Part shown: one piece after another, positions 1 through 8,600 of the stretch
How positions within the stretch are numbered: position 1 is the stretch's first letter
How the letters are laid out: each line of letters begins with the position of its first letter
Assembly (NCBI RefSeq): GCF_030551255.1
Contig: NZ_CP130630.1
Span: forward strand, 8,741,001 to 8,805,000
Direction: 5' to 3'
Length of the DNA stretch: 64,000 bases
Source: Streptomyces sp. NL15-2K
Lineage (GTDB): Bacteria > Actinomycetota > Actinomycetes > Streptomycetales > Streptomycetaceae
Made by a program: the position numbers and the translations under genes
Notes under the pieces: generated by a model
Told to the model about the DNA's origin: nothing
Database searches by the model: none
Seen by the model: only the letters and a program-made list of their open reading frames with translations

Positions 1-224
1 TGCATGTGATCGCACCCTCCCGGACGGTCAGGATCGAGGTCACCGACACCCGTACCGACCAGACGCCGCCCGGCCCGGAGGCGCTGCACGCCGCCGGTGC
101 CGAGGACACCGGCGGCCGAGGGTTGCTCCTCGTCGCGGCGCTCGCCACCCGCTGGGGCTGGCACCTCCGGTCCGAAGGGCCGGGCAAGACGGTGTGGGCG
201 GAGTGCGCCATGGAAGCGCCTTGA
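1..224 (+). CDS. ATP-binding protein (RsbW-like HATPase), C-terminal part
   Basis: The reading frame is open from the left edge (codons begin at base 3), so only the last 74 residues are visible. The segment GRGLLLVAALATRWGW followed by GKTVWAE is the typical C-terminal end of the many small serine-protein-kinase/anti-sigma HATPase_c proteins of Streptomyces (RsbW/SpoIIAB fold): the Gly-rich G2-like box and the last beta strand that closes the ATP pocket. Such proteins usually bind an anti-anti-sigma partner, but no partner gene is visible here. The start and the N and G1 boxes lie outside the window. The gene ends 129 bases before the predicted group II intron. Confidence 0.75.
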   Translation, partial: HVIAPSRTVRIEVTDTRTDQTPPGPEALHAAGAEDTGGRGLLLVAALATRWGWHLRSEGPGKTVWAECAMEAP

Positions 225-352
225 TGTATCCCCGGCTGAGTCGGGAGGAATTCGGAGAGTATTCCTGGACTGAATGACTTACCTGGAGTCGAAAGACAAA
301 GGGGACCGTAGCATGTCAGGAAAGCGGTGGCCGGGTCCAGGTATCAGGGACG
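225..352 (+). promoter_or_regulatory. Presumed Wadjet leader, 5' exon of the group II intron
   Basis: This stretch holds no gene of its own. It would be the promoter and leader of jetA before the intron arrived. It contains a purine-rich AAAGGGGA at 298-305 followed by an ATG at 313. The 13 codons from that ATG run to the predicted intron boundary without a stop. No clear -10/-35 pair was recognised. The assignment as leader is inference from position. Confidence 0.4.
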
Positions 353-734
353 GTGTGCCGCGAGGCCCGCGCGATACGGCGAAAGCTGGATTGCCTGAAC
401 CCCAATCTCCAGTCGATTAAAATACGGATCCGCCGGAATGATACCCGAAACCGGCGCTGCCTCCTGCGTCGGTGACTTCTGCCAGCCGACGCAACTCCGG
501 GAGCCAGGACGATTCCCAGCGAGGGCATTCAAGGAGATGAGTGGGGCGCCTAAGTCGCGCTAGACACGTACATCAAGACGAACCATGGGATCACCTAAAG
601 GGCGCGAGCCCCATGGTGACGGAGTGTCCGTAGTAGTCGCAGGGGTAACGGCCTGCCGTGGGGTCCGGGAGAGCCGGAATCAGGGCGAAGGGACACAGGT
701 GACATGGGATCCACAAGACCGGAAGGTATGCGTA

Positions 735-2558
735 ATGCAGACTGCCGAAGCGGTACTTGAAATCCTCCGTGAACGCGGCAGGCGGAACCTGCCGTGCAAC
801 GAGCTCTATCGACAGATGTTCAACCCGCAGTTGTATCTCCTGGCCCACGGCCGCATCTACTCCAACCAGGGAGCGATGACACCCGGGGCCACGGGCGAAA
901 CCGCAGACGGCATGTCCCTGGAAAAGATCGGAAGCATCATCGATGCGTTACGCCACGAGCGGTTCCGCTTCAAACCGGTCAAGCGGGTCCTCATCCCGAA
1001 AAGGAACGGTAAGACGAGGCCGCTGGGCCTGCCGCCATGGACGGACAAGCTGGTGGGCGAGGTGATGCGCCTCCTCCTGGAGGCATACTTCGAGCCCCGG
1101 TTCTCCGACCACTCACACGGTTTCCGTCCCCGACGGGGCTGCCACACCGCACTGAGCGAGGTGGCACGCACCTGGACCGGGACAACATGGTTCATCGAGG
1201 GAGACATCGCCAAGTGCTTCGACTCACTAGACCATCAAGTGATGCTCGAAACCCTGGGCGAAAAGATCCACGACAACCGGTTCCTGCGGCTCGTGCACAA
1301 CATGCTCAAAGCCGGATACCTGGAAGACTGGACCTGGAACGCGACGCTCAGCGGCACGCCGCAAGGCGGGGTTTTATCCCCGGTCCTGTCCAACATCTAT
1401 CTGCACAAACTGGACGTCTTTGTCGAGACAGTTCTCATGCCGGAATACACCCGTGGGAAACTCAGGGCGAGAAACCCTGAATACCGCCGGGTCGAAGCGG
1501 CTGTCCAGCGAGCACGCTGGCGCGAAGACCGCGCCGAAGTGCGCGCCCTGCGCAAGCGGCTGCACACCCTCCCGAGCCAGGACATGTCCGACCCGGGATA
1601 CCGCCGCCTGCGCTACGTGCGATACGCCGACGACACCCTCATCGGGTTCACCGGACCCAAGGCCGAAGCCGAAGAAATCAAACAGCGACTGGCCCAGTTC
1701 CTTCGAGACGACCTCAAGCTGGAACTTTCCCAGGAAAAGACGCTGATCACCCACGCCAGAACCGGCGCGGCACGATTCCTCGGATATGAGATCACCGTCC
1801 GCAGGGACGACCGCAGATCGGAACGGAAAAGAGGCCGCCGGCGACAGCGCCGGTCGACCAACGGAACCGTTGCGCTGCACGTCCCCAAGGACGTGATCAA
1901 GGCCAAATGTGCCCCATACCTGGAACGCGGAAAACCCGCGCGACAGCCCTCGATGCTTCACTACGACGACTACACGCTCGTCAACATCTACGGCGCCAGG
2001 TACCGCGGAATCGTTAACTACTACCTGCTGGCCGGTGACGTCTTCCGACTGAACCGGTTGCACTGGGTCATGCAGTCCTCGCTGCTGTGCTCCCTGGCGA
2101 ACAAGCACCGCTCGACCATGTCGAAGATGGCCCGCAAGTACAAGGTCACCATCGACACCCCGGCCGGGCCACGCAAGTGCCTCCAGGCAGCCACCACCCG
2201 CGCCCCGAGCAGGAAACCGCTGGTCGCACAGTTCGGTGGCATTCCACTCCAACGGCACAAGGCCGCGGTCCTGACCGACCGCGATCCTGCCCAACGCCAG
2301 CCTCGGCGAAGCGAGTTGACAAGGCGGCTGCTGGCCGGACTCTGCGAACTGTGCGGACAGACCGCACAGATCCAGGTCCACCAGATCCGCCGACTCGCCG
2401 ACCTCGACCGGCTCGGACAGACGCAGCCCGACTGGGCCGTCCTCATGGCCAGGAAACGGCGCAAGACCCTCATGGTCTGCCCGCCCTGTCACGAAGGCAT
2501 CCACGACGGCCGCAAAGCCGCAGTTCACGGCAGTCACTGGAGAGCCCGTTGCGGTTAA
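735..2558 (+). CDS. ltrA: Group II intron reverse transcriptase/maturase with HNH domain
   Basis: A 607-residue intron-encoded protein. It reverse-transcribes the spliced intron during retrohoming and assists splicing as a maturase. The RT core shows the fingers/palm motifs FRPRRGCHTAL, a GTPQGGVLSPVLSNIYL block and the catalytic YADD near residues 297-300. A maturase/X region follows, containing the NYY motif (GIVNYYLLAGD). The C-terminus is an HNH-type endonuclease with paired cysteines (CELCG, CPPCH) and histidines (HQIRR, GIHDG), used for bottom-strand cleavage at the target. The ATG at 735 was chosen for GGAAGG about 9 bases upstream; a GTG at 699 is an alternative, and the frame is open to 585. 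The frame is intact and all catalytic motifs are present, so the element may be active. Confidence 0.93.
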   Translation: MQTAEAVLEILRERGRRNLPCNELYRQMFNPQLYLLAHGRIYSNQGAMTPGATGETADGMSLEKIGSIIDALRHERFRFKPVKRVLIPKRNGKTRPLGLPPWTDKLVGEVMRLLLEAYFEPRFSDHSHGFRPRRGCHTALSEVARTWTGTTWFIEGDIAKCFDSLDHQVMLETLGEKIHDNRFLRLVHNMLKAGYLEDWTWNATLSGTPQGGVLSPVLSNIYLHKLDVFVETVLMPEYTRGKLRARNPEYRRVEAAVQRARWREDRAEVRALRKRLHTLPSQDMSDPGYRRLRYVRYADDTLIGFTGPKAEAEEIKQRLAQFLRDDLKLELSQEKTLITHARTGAARFLGYEITVRRDDRRSERKRGRRRQRRSTNGTVALHVPKDVIKAKCAPYLERGKPARQPSMLHYDDYTLVNIYGARYRGIVNYYLLAGDVFRLNRLHWVMQSSLLCSLANKHRSTMSKMARKYKVTIDTPAGPRKCLQAATTRAPSRKPLVAQFGGIPLQRHKAAVLTDRDPAQRQPRRSELTRRLLAGLCELCGQTAQIQVHQIRRLADLDRLGQTQPDWAVLMARKRRKTLMVCPPCHEGIHDGRKAAVHGSHWRARCG

Positions 2559-2630
2559 CGCCGCACGACGGGTTCGGGAGGAGGCCGCTGGGAAAAGGAA
2601 CAGCTCCGCTGTCACCTCGCCCGGCGGCCC
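2542..2630 (+). ncRNA. Group II intron domains V and VI
   Basis: Domain V (2542-2575) reads GAGCCCGTTGCGG, a TTAA terminal loop, then CCGCACGACGGGTTC. This gives the invariant two-helix hairpin with the catalytic AGC-like triad at its base and the CG bulge on the 3' side. Domain VI follows as a long GC-rich stem built from GGCCGCTGGG and CCCGGCGGCC around an internal region containing the candidate branch adenosines. The sequence fits the family consensus closely. The exact branch point was not assigned. Confidence 0.88.
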
Positions 2631-2693
2631 ACCTCACGTGCGTGTTCACGACTCCCACATGAGCTCGTGAACGGGGTGGAAGAATGTGGCGAG

Positions 2694-4394
2694 ATGACCT
2701 CCAGCGACTACACCCCGTTCGCCCACCTCACCGCCCCCAACGCCCCCCTCTACCGCCAGGTGATGCGCGCCTTCCTCACCGCCAAGGAGCGGTTCGCGGT
2801 GCATCTGCGGCCGGAGGACGTGTACGCCGCGCTGGACGCGGGGAGCCGGCCCGCCGATGTCGACGCGGTGGTGAAGGCGCTGGACAGTCTTGTCGGCTGG
2901 GGCAATCTGCGGGCCGATCCGGACCACGCGCGGGTGACGGCGGTCGAGGACTTCTACCGTCGGCGGTTCATCTACCAGCTCACGCGGGCCGGTGAGGCGG
3001 CCGAAGCGGCGCTGGGGACGTACGACGAGGTGCTGGGGCGGCGCGGCGAACTCCAGGCGGTCGCGCTGCACGACATCGTCACGCAGCTGCGGGCGCTTCT
3101 GGTGATCGCGTCGGAGGACGAGCCCGACCCGGCCAAGGCGTCCATCGCGCTGTCCGTGCTGACGACGCGGTTCACCGATCTCGCGGACAACGCCCGTGCC
3201 TTCATGGGCTCGCTCCAGCGGACCATCGACCTGCACGACATCGAGGTCGAGGCGTTCCTCGCGTACAAGGACCGGCTGATCCAGTACCTGGAGCGGTTCA
3301 TCCAGGACCTCATCACGCTCGGCGGGCGGATCGCCCTGCTGATCGGGGAGTTGGAGGAGCGGGGCCGGGTCGGGCCGCTGCTGCGGCTCGCCGCCGCCCG
3401 CGAGGCCGCCGACGCCGCTCCCGAGGACGCCGAGCACGCGGAGGCGGCGGCGTACGAGAAGTGGGCCGGCCGGTGGTCCGGGCTGGCCCAGTGGTTCGTG
3501 TCGGGGGAGGGGCGTGAGTCGCAGGCCAGGCTGCTGCGCGGGCGGGCGCTCGGGTCGATTCCGCAGCTTCTGGCGGTGGTACGGCAGTTGAACGAGCGGC
3601 GGGCCGGGCGGTCCGACCGCTCGGCCGACTTCCGCACGCTGGCGCGCTGGTTCGCCCAGGCGCCGGACGACGCGGCGCGGCACCGGCTGTGGCGGGTGGC
3701 GTTCGGGCTGCACTCCTCCCGGCACCTCACGGTCGACGCCGACACCCTCGCCGAGCGAGCGGCCTCACCGGAGCCGGCTTCGACCCCGTGGAGTGAGGCG
3801 CGACCGCTGCGGATCAGCCCGCAGTTGCGCCGTACGGGCAGTTACGAGCGGCGGGGCAAGCCGCGCAAGGTGGCCGACCGGGGCGAGGCGAAGCGCAGGC
3901 TCGCCGAGATCGCCGCCCGGCAGACGGGGGAGGCCAGGCAGGCGCGGGAGCGTCTCGTTACGGGCGGGCCGGTGCGGCTGTCTCGGCTGGGTGAACTCGA
4001 TCCGCTCGCCTTCCAGTTGCTCCTGCGCCTGCTCGGCGACGCGCTCGCCACCTGGCGGCCGGGCATGACGACCACCGTGGCCACCAGTTCGGACGGCTCG
4101 ATGGAGATTCGGCTGACCGCTCTCGACGACGGCTCGACCGCCGAAGTGCACACCCCCGACGGGGTGTTCAGCGGACCCGACCACCTGGTCGACATCATCG
4201 ACCTGACGGTGGGGGAGCGCGGCGGTGGCAGGGCCGGTGCGCCCGCCGGGCACGTTCCCGCCTCGGTCGAGCCGAGTCCGCCGATGTCCGTGTCCGCGTC
4301 CGTGCCCGTCCCCCGGCAGGGCGGCAGCCTCCTCCAGCCCTCCCAGCCCTCGCAGCCCTCCCAGGCCGCCCAACCCTTCCCGGAGAACCGATGA
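2694..4394 (+). CDS. jetA: Wadjet type III protein JetA (DUF2397, TIGR02677-like)
   Basis: A 566-residue protein, kleisin-like subunit of the Wadjet SMC complex (MukF analogue). Its first residues PFAHLTAPNAPLYRQVMRAF are the hallmark start of the TIGR02677/DUF2397 family. In the family, JetA bridges the SMC ATPase heads and works with JetB and JetC to extrude DNA loops on small circular plasmids. The C-terminal 30 residues are a Ser/Pro/Gln low-complexity tail (PSQPSQPSQ). ATG 2694 was chosen because the family begins just before PFAHLT; the frame is open upstream through GTG 2667 and into the predicted 3' exon of the intron. It overlaps jetB by ATGA at 4391-4394, so the two are translationally coupled. 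Confidence 0.92.
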   Translation: MTSSDYTPFAHLTAPNAPLYRQVMRAFLTAKERFAVHLRPEDVYAALDAGSRPADVDAVVKALDSLVGWGNLRADPDHARVTAVEDFYRRRFIYQLTRAGEAAEAALGTYDEVLGRRGELQAVALHDIVTQLRALLVIASEDEPDPAKASIALSVLTTRFTDLADNARAFMGSLQRTIDLHDIEVEAFLAYKDRLIQYLERFIQDLITLGGRIALLIGELEERGRVGPLLRLAAAREAADAAPEDAEHAEAAAYEKWAGRWSGLAQWFVSGEGRESQARLLRGRALGSIPQLLAVVRQLNERRAGRSDRSADFRTLARWFAQAPDDAARHRLWRVAFGLHSSRHLTVDADTLAERAASPEPASTPWSEARPLRISPQLRRTGSYERRGKPRKVADRGEAKRRLAEIAARQTGEARQARERLVTGGPVRLSRLGELDPLAFQLLLRLLGDALATWRPGMTTTVATSSDGSMEIRLTALDDGSTAEVHTPDGVFSGPDHLVDIIDLTVGERGGGRAGAPAGHVPASVEPSPPMSVSASVPVPRQGGSLLQPSQPSQPSQAAQPFPENR

Positions 4395-5638
4395 CCGGCC
4401 CCCTCGCCGAGGTCCTCGACGGCCAGCGCCAGGCCGAACTCCAGCGGGCCGCGCGGGCGCTGCTGAAGGAGCCGCTGCTCACCGCCGACGGGCCGTACTC
4501 CGACGAGTTCCGGCTGGTGCGCCGGCACGCCGCCGAGCTGCGGGAGTGGTTCGAGCGCAACGCCGGCTGGGCGCTGCGCACGGACGCCGACGCCGCACGG
4601 CTGCGCAAGACGCCGGGCACCCTCACCGACGCCACACACCCGGCCCGCGAGGCCGCCCGGACCGCCCTGCCCTTCACCCGCCGCCGCTACGTCCTGCTCT
4701 GCCTGACGCTGGCCGCGCTGGAGCGGGGCGAGTCACAGGTGGCACTGGGACGCCTCGCCGAGCAGGTCGTCCTGGCCGCCGCGGATCCTGAACTCGTCGC
4801 TGCCGGGATCACGTTCACCTTGGAGCGGCGCGACGAGCGCCTCGACCTCGCGGCAGTCGTACGCCTGCTGCTGCGGCTCGGTGTGCTGCGGCGGGTGGCC
4901 GGCGACGAGGAGGCGTACGTCAGCGGATCGGGGGACGTGCTGTACGACGTGCGGCGGCGCGTGCTGGCCGGGATGCCCGCGTCCCGGCGGGGCCCCTCCA
5001 TGGTCGAGGCCGAGGACTTCGACGAGCGCCTGGTGGAGATGACGGCGCAGACCGCGCTCGACAGCGACGAGCTCAGGTTCCGCGCGATCCGCTGGCAGCT
5101 GACCCGCCGCCTCCTCGACGACCCGGTGCTCTACTACGACGACCTCACCGACGACGAACTCGCCTACCTCACCCGGCAGCGCGGCTTCATCACCGCGCGG
5201 ATCAACGAACTGACCGGGCTGGTCGCGGAGGTTCGCGCCGAAGGCATCGCCATGGTCGATCCGCTGGACGACCTCACGGACGTACGCATGCCGGAACAGG
5301 GCACGCACGGTCACATCACCCTGCTGCTGGCAGGGCACCTGGCGAGGGCCGCCGGGCCCGTCGAACCGGCGGAACTGGCGGCCCTCGTACGGGAACTGGC
5401 CGTGGAGCACGGCGGTTTCTGGTCCAAGTCGGCGAGGGAGCCGGGAGCGGAGCCCGAACTCGTGGAGCAGGCGCTGACGAAGCTGGTGGCCCTGGGACTC
5501 GCCGAGCGCACGGAACGGGGCGTCGTGCCGCGACCGGCCCTCGCCCGGTTTGCGGTCGGCGAGCCCGTCGTCAGGGATTCAGCGCCGGCCCGCCGTACGG
5601 CCGCACCGGCGGACACGACCGTGAAGGACGAAAGGTGA
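4391..5638 (+). CDS. jetB: Wadjet type III protein JetB (DUF2398, TIGR02678-like)
   Basis: A 415-residue protein with the MukE-like winged-helix role in Wadjet (DUF2398/TIGR02678 family). Recognisable blocks are the N-terminal RAARALLKEPLLTADGPYSDEFRLVRRHAAELREWF and a central RRYVLLCLTLAALERGE helix. In the family it binds the kleisin JetA and stabilises the loop-extruding complex. It starts on the ATGA overlap with jetA and ends on a GTGA overlap with jetC (5635-5638), so all subunits should be made in a fixed ratio from one mRNA. The last 25 residues are Ala/Pro rich. Confidence 0.9.
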   Translation: MTGPLAEVLDGQRQAELQRAARALLKEPLLTADGPYSDEFRLVRRHAAELREWFERNAGWALRTDADAARLRKTPGTLTDATHPAREAARTALPFTRRRYVLLCLTLAALERGESQVALGRLAEQVVLAAADPELVAAGITFTLERRDERLDLAAVVRLLLRLGVLRRVAGDEEAYVSGSGDVLYDVRRRVLAGMPASRRGPSMVEAEDFDERLVEMTAQTALDSDELRFRAIRWQLTRRLLDDPVLYYDDLTDDELAYLTRQRGFITARINELTGLVAEVRAEGIAMVDPLDDLTDVRMPEQGTHGHITLLLAGHLARAAGPVEPAELAALVRELAVEHGGFWSKSAREPGAEPELVEQALTKLVALGLAERTERGVVPRPALARFAVGEPVVRDSAPARRTAAPADTTVKDER

Positions 5639-8600
5639 ACCGCGCCGTGAGCGCCCTTCCCAGCCCCGCGCCCGGCCGGTGGCGGCCCCTGCGCATCGGG
5701 CTCGTCGACCTGTTCCACTACGACGTCGAGGAGTTCTGGTTCCGCGACGGCCGGCTGCTGCTGCGCGGCAACAACGGCACCGGCAAGTCGAAGGTGCTCG
5801 CCCTCACCCTGCCGTTCCTCCTGGACGGCGACCTCTCCGCCCGCCGCGTCGAGCCCGACGGCGACCCGGGCAAACGGATGGAGTGGAACCTGCTCCTCGG
5901 CGGCGAGCACCCGCATCCCGAACGGCTCGGCTACACCTGGATCGAGTTCGGACGGCTCGACGACACCACGGGCGAGGCGCATTTCCGTACGCTGCTGTGC
6001 GGGCTGAAGGCGGTCGCCGGACGCGGCATCGCCCGCCACTGGTTCGCGGTGACGGACCAGCGGATCGGCGACGGCCTCGACCTGCTGGACGCGACCGGAA
6101 CGGCGCTGTCCCGGGACCGGCTCGCGGAGGCCGTCGGCAGTCACGGCATGGTCTACGACACGGCGAAGACGTACCGCAGAGCGGTCGACGAAGCCCTCTT
6201 CGGACTCGGGGAACGGCGCTACGGCGCCCTCGTCGACCTCCTGATCCAACTGCGCCAGCCCCAGCTGTCCAAGCGCCCGAGCGAAGCCGCCCTGTCCCGG
6301 GCCCTGACCGAGGCGCTGCCGCCGATGGACCAGGCGGTCGTCGCCGACGCGGCGGAGGCGTTCAGGTCGCTGGACGAGGAGAAGGAGGAACTGCGGGCGG
6401 CCCGCGACGCCGAGCAGGCCTCCTCGGCGTTCCTCGACCACTACCGGCGCTACGCCCGCCTCGCCTCCCGGCGCCGCGCCCGCCTGCCCCGCCGCGAACA
6501 CGCCCGCTACGAGCATCTCCAGCGGGAAGTCATCAAGGCGCAGACGGACCGGGACCAGGCCGTGACGGACCGCGAGGAGGCCCGGGCAAGGGGCGCCGCA
6601 CTCGACGAGCGGGCCGCACGGCTGGCCGCCCAGGACGCCGCACTGCGGTCCGGGCCCGAAATGCGTGACGCCCGCGCGCTCGACCAGGCGGCGGCCGACG
6701 CCTCCCGCACGGCCGCGGAACGGGCCCGGGCCGAGGCGGACCGACGGACGGCGGCCGAAGCACACACCCGCGCCCTGGGCCGGCTCGCCACCGCGGAAGA
6801 CCGGCTCACGGCAGCCCAGGAGGCCCTGGACGACATCCGGGACCGCGTGGCGGAGAGTGCCGCGGCGGCCCGGCTCGACGTCCCCAGGACGCACGGAGCC
6901 CCCGACGCGGTCCTGCGCCGGGAGGCGGAGGAGGCGACGGCGGCCCGGCGGCGCGCCGTCGAGCACGTGGCGGAGCTCGTCACGCGGGCCGAGCGGGCCG
7001 AGGAGCAGCGCAGGGCCGCCCGGCTGCGCGCCGACGAGGCCGACGAGGAGGCCGTGCACAGCGGGGAGCGGCTGGCCGAGGCGGAAGAGAACGCCGCCGG
7101 GGCGGGGCGGGCGCTGGTCACGGCCGTGCGGGAGCACCTCTCCGGGTGCGTGGAGCTGAGGGTGCACGGGCTGCCGGGGGTCCTGGACGCGGTGCAGGAC
7201 TGGGTGAGCGGCCTGGACGGCCCCCTGCCGGCCCGTAAGGCGGCGGCCGAGGCACATCGCACCGCCGCCTCCCACCTGGCCGACCGGGCGGCCCGACTGG
7301 CCCACCACGAGACGGCGACAGCGGAACGGCAGCGGCTGGCCGCCGAGGAGCTGACCGCCCTCGAAACCGGCGGGGAGCGCGGCCCGTCGGCTCCCTACAC
7401 CCGCACGCCCGATGTCCGGGACCGGAGCCTCGGCGCCCCGCTGTGGCGGCTCGTCGACTTCCGCCCGCACGTCACCGAGGCCGACCGCGCGGGACTGGAA
7501 GCCGCGCTGGAGGCGTCGGGGCTCCTCGACGCCTGGGTACGGCCGGACGGCTCCGCGGTCGCGGCGGACGGCCACGACGTGCTGCTCGACCCGGTCGGGC
7601 TGCTCGGCGGAGCCGGCCTCGACCGCGCGCTGTGCCCGGCGGTCGACCACACGGACGTGGGGGCCGCCGCCGTGGGGGAGGAGACGGTCGCGCGCCTGCT
7701 CGCCTCGATCGGGCTGGCCGGCAGGAACGGCGACCGCCCCGGGGCAACCTCGTGGGAGGCCGGCGGCCACGACACCTGGGTCTGCGCGGACGGGCGCTTC
7801 CGGGTCGGCGCGCTCACCGGAAGCTGGGCCAAGGACAGCGCCCAGTACGTGGGAGAAGGCGCGCGGGAACAGGCACGCCGCGCCCGGATGGGTGAACTGC
7901 GCACCGAGATCGACGCTTTGACGGCGGAACGGGAGCGCCTGGCCGAGGAGTCCCGCGCCGTGGCCGGGCGCCGCGCCGTGCTCGACGCCGAACTCGCCGC
8001 GGTACCGGGCGACGACGACCTGCGTCATGCGCACGCCCGCGTCACCGCCGCCGCCGACGCGGCCCACCGGGCCCGTGCCCGGCAGGACGAGCGGGCCGCG
8101 GAACTGGCCCTGGCGGCGGAGCGGGCCGACCGTGCGGCGGCCGAACTCGCCGAGACCGCGGCCGACCTGAACCTTCCCTCCGACCGGACGGCACTGGGCG
8201 CCGTGCGCCAGGCGCTCGCCGACCACACCGCGCTGCTCGCGGCGCTGTGGCCCGCGCTGCGCGAACGCGCGGACGCCGAACGCACGGTGACCGGCGAGCA
8301 GACGGAGACCCGCCGGGCCGAACTCCTCGTGTCCGAACTCGCGGAGCGCGCGACGCAGGCGGTCCGGGTCGCCGCGGCGGCGGACGAGCACCTCATGACA
8401 CTCCGCTCCACCGTCGGAGCGGCCGTCGCCGAACTCCAGCGGCGGCTGGAGGAGACGGCCGGGGCGGCCCGCTCCTGCGAGAGCGAAAAGCGGCAGGCTC
8501 AGGCGGACTTCGGTGACGCGGACCGGCGGGCCAGTCGTGCCGAGGGGCGCATCGAGCGGCTCGCCGAGGACGTCACCGAGGCGACCGCCGCGCGCGAGGA

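Larger units (their letters stand above)
353..2637 (+). mobile_element. Group II intron with LtrA-type reverse transcriptase
   Basis: A complete-looking retroelement. The predicted 5' end is GTGTGCC at 353, fitting the GUGYG consensus. Structured non-coding sequence (domains I-III) runs to about 735, the intron-encoded protein occupies domain IV, and a canonical 34-nt domain V lies at 2542-2575. Domain VI follows, with a 10-bp stem pairing 2583-2592 (GGCCGCTGGG) with CCCGGCGGCC near 2620-2630, one pair being G-U. The 3' end is placed at the AC of 2636-2637; both boundaries could be off by a few bases because I could not solve the EBS/IBS pairings. It is inserted in the same orientation as, and directly upstream of, the Wadjet operon. 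Confidence 0.85.

Noticed and set aside
2644..2672. Terminator or attenuator formed by GTTCACGA and TCGTGAAC before jetA
   Set aside because: The 8-bp inverted repeat is real but AT-containing with a 13-base loop and lies inside the likely leader; its function cannot be told from sequence, so it was not listed as a terminator.
5311..8391. Minus-strand frame of about 1000 codons across jetB and jetC
   Set aside because: Antisense to two genes with clear motifs; composition is that of an artefact and no RBS or domain is visible.
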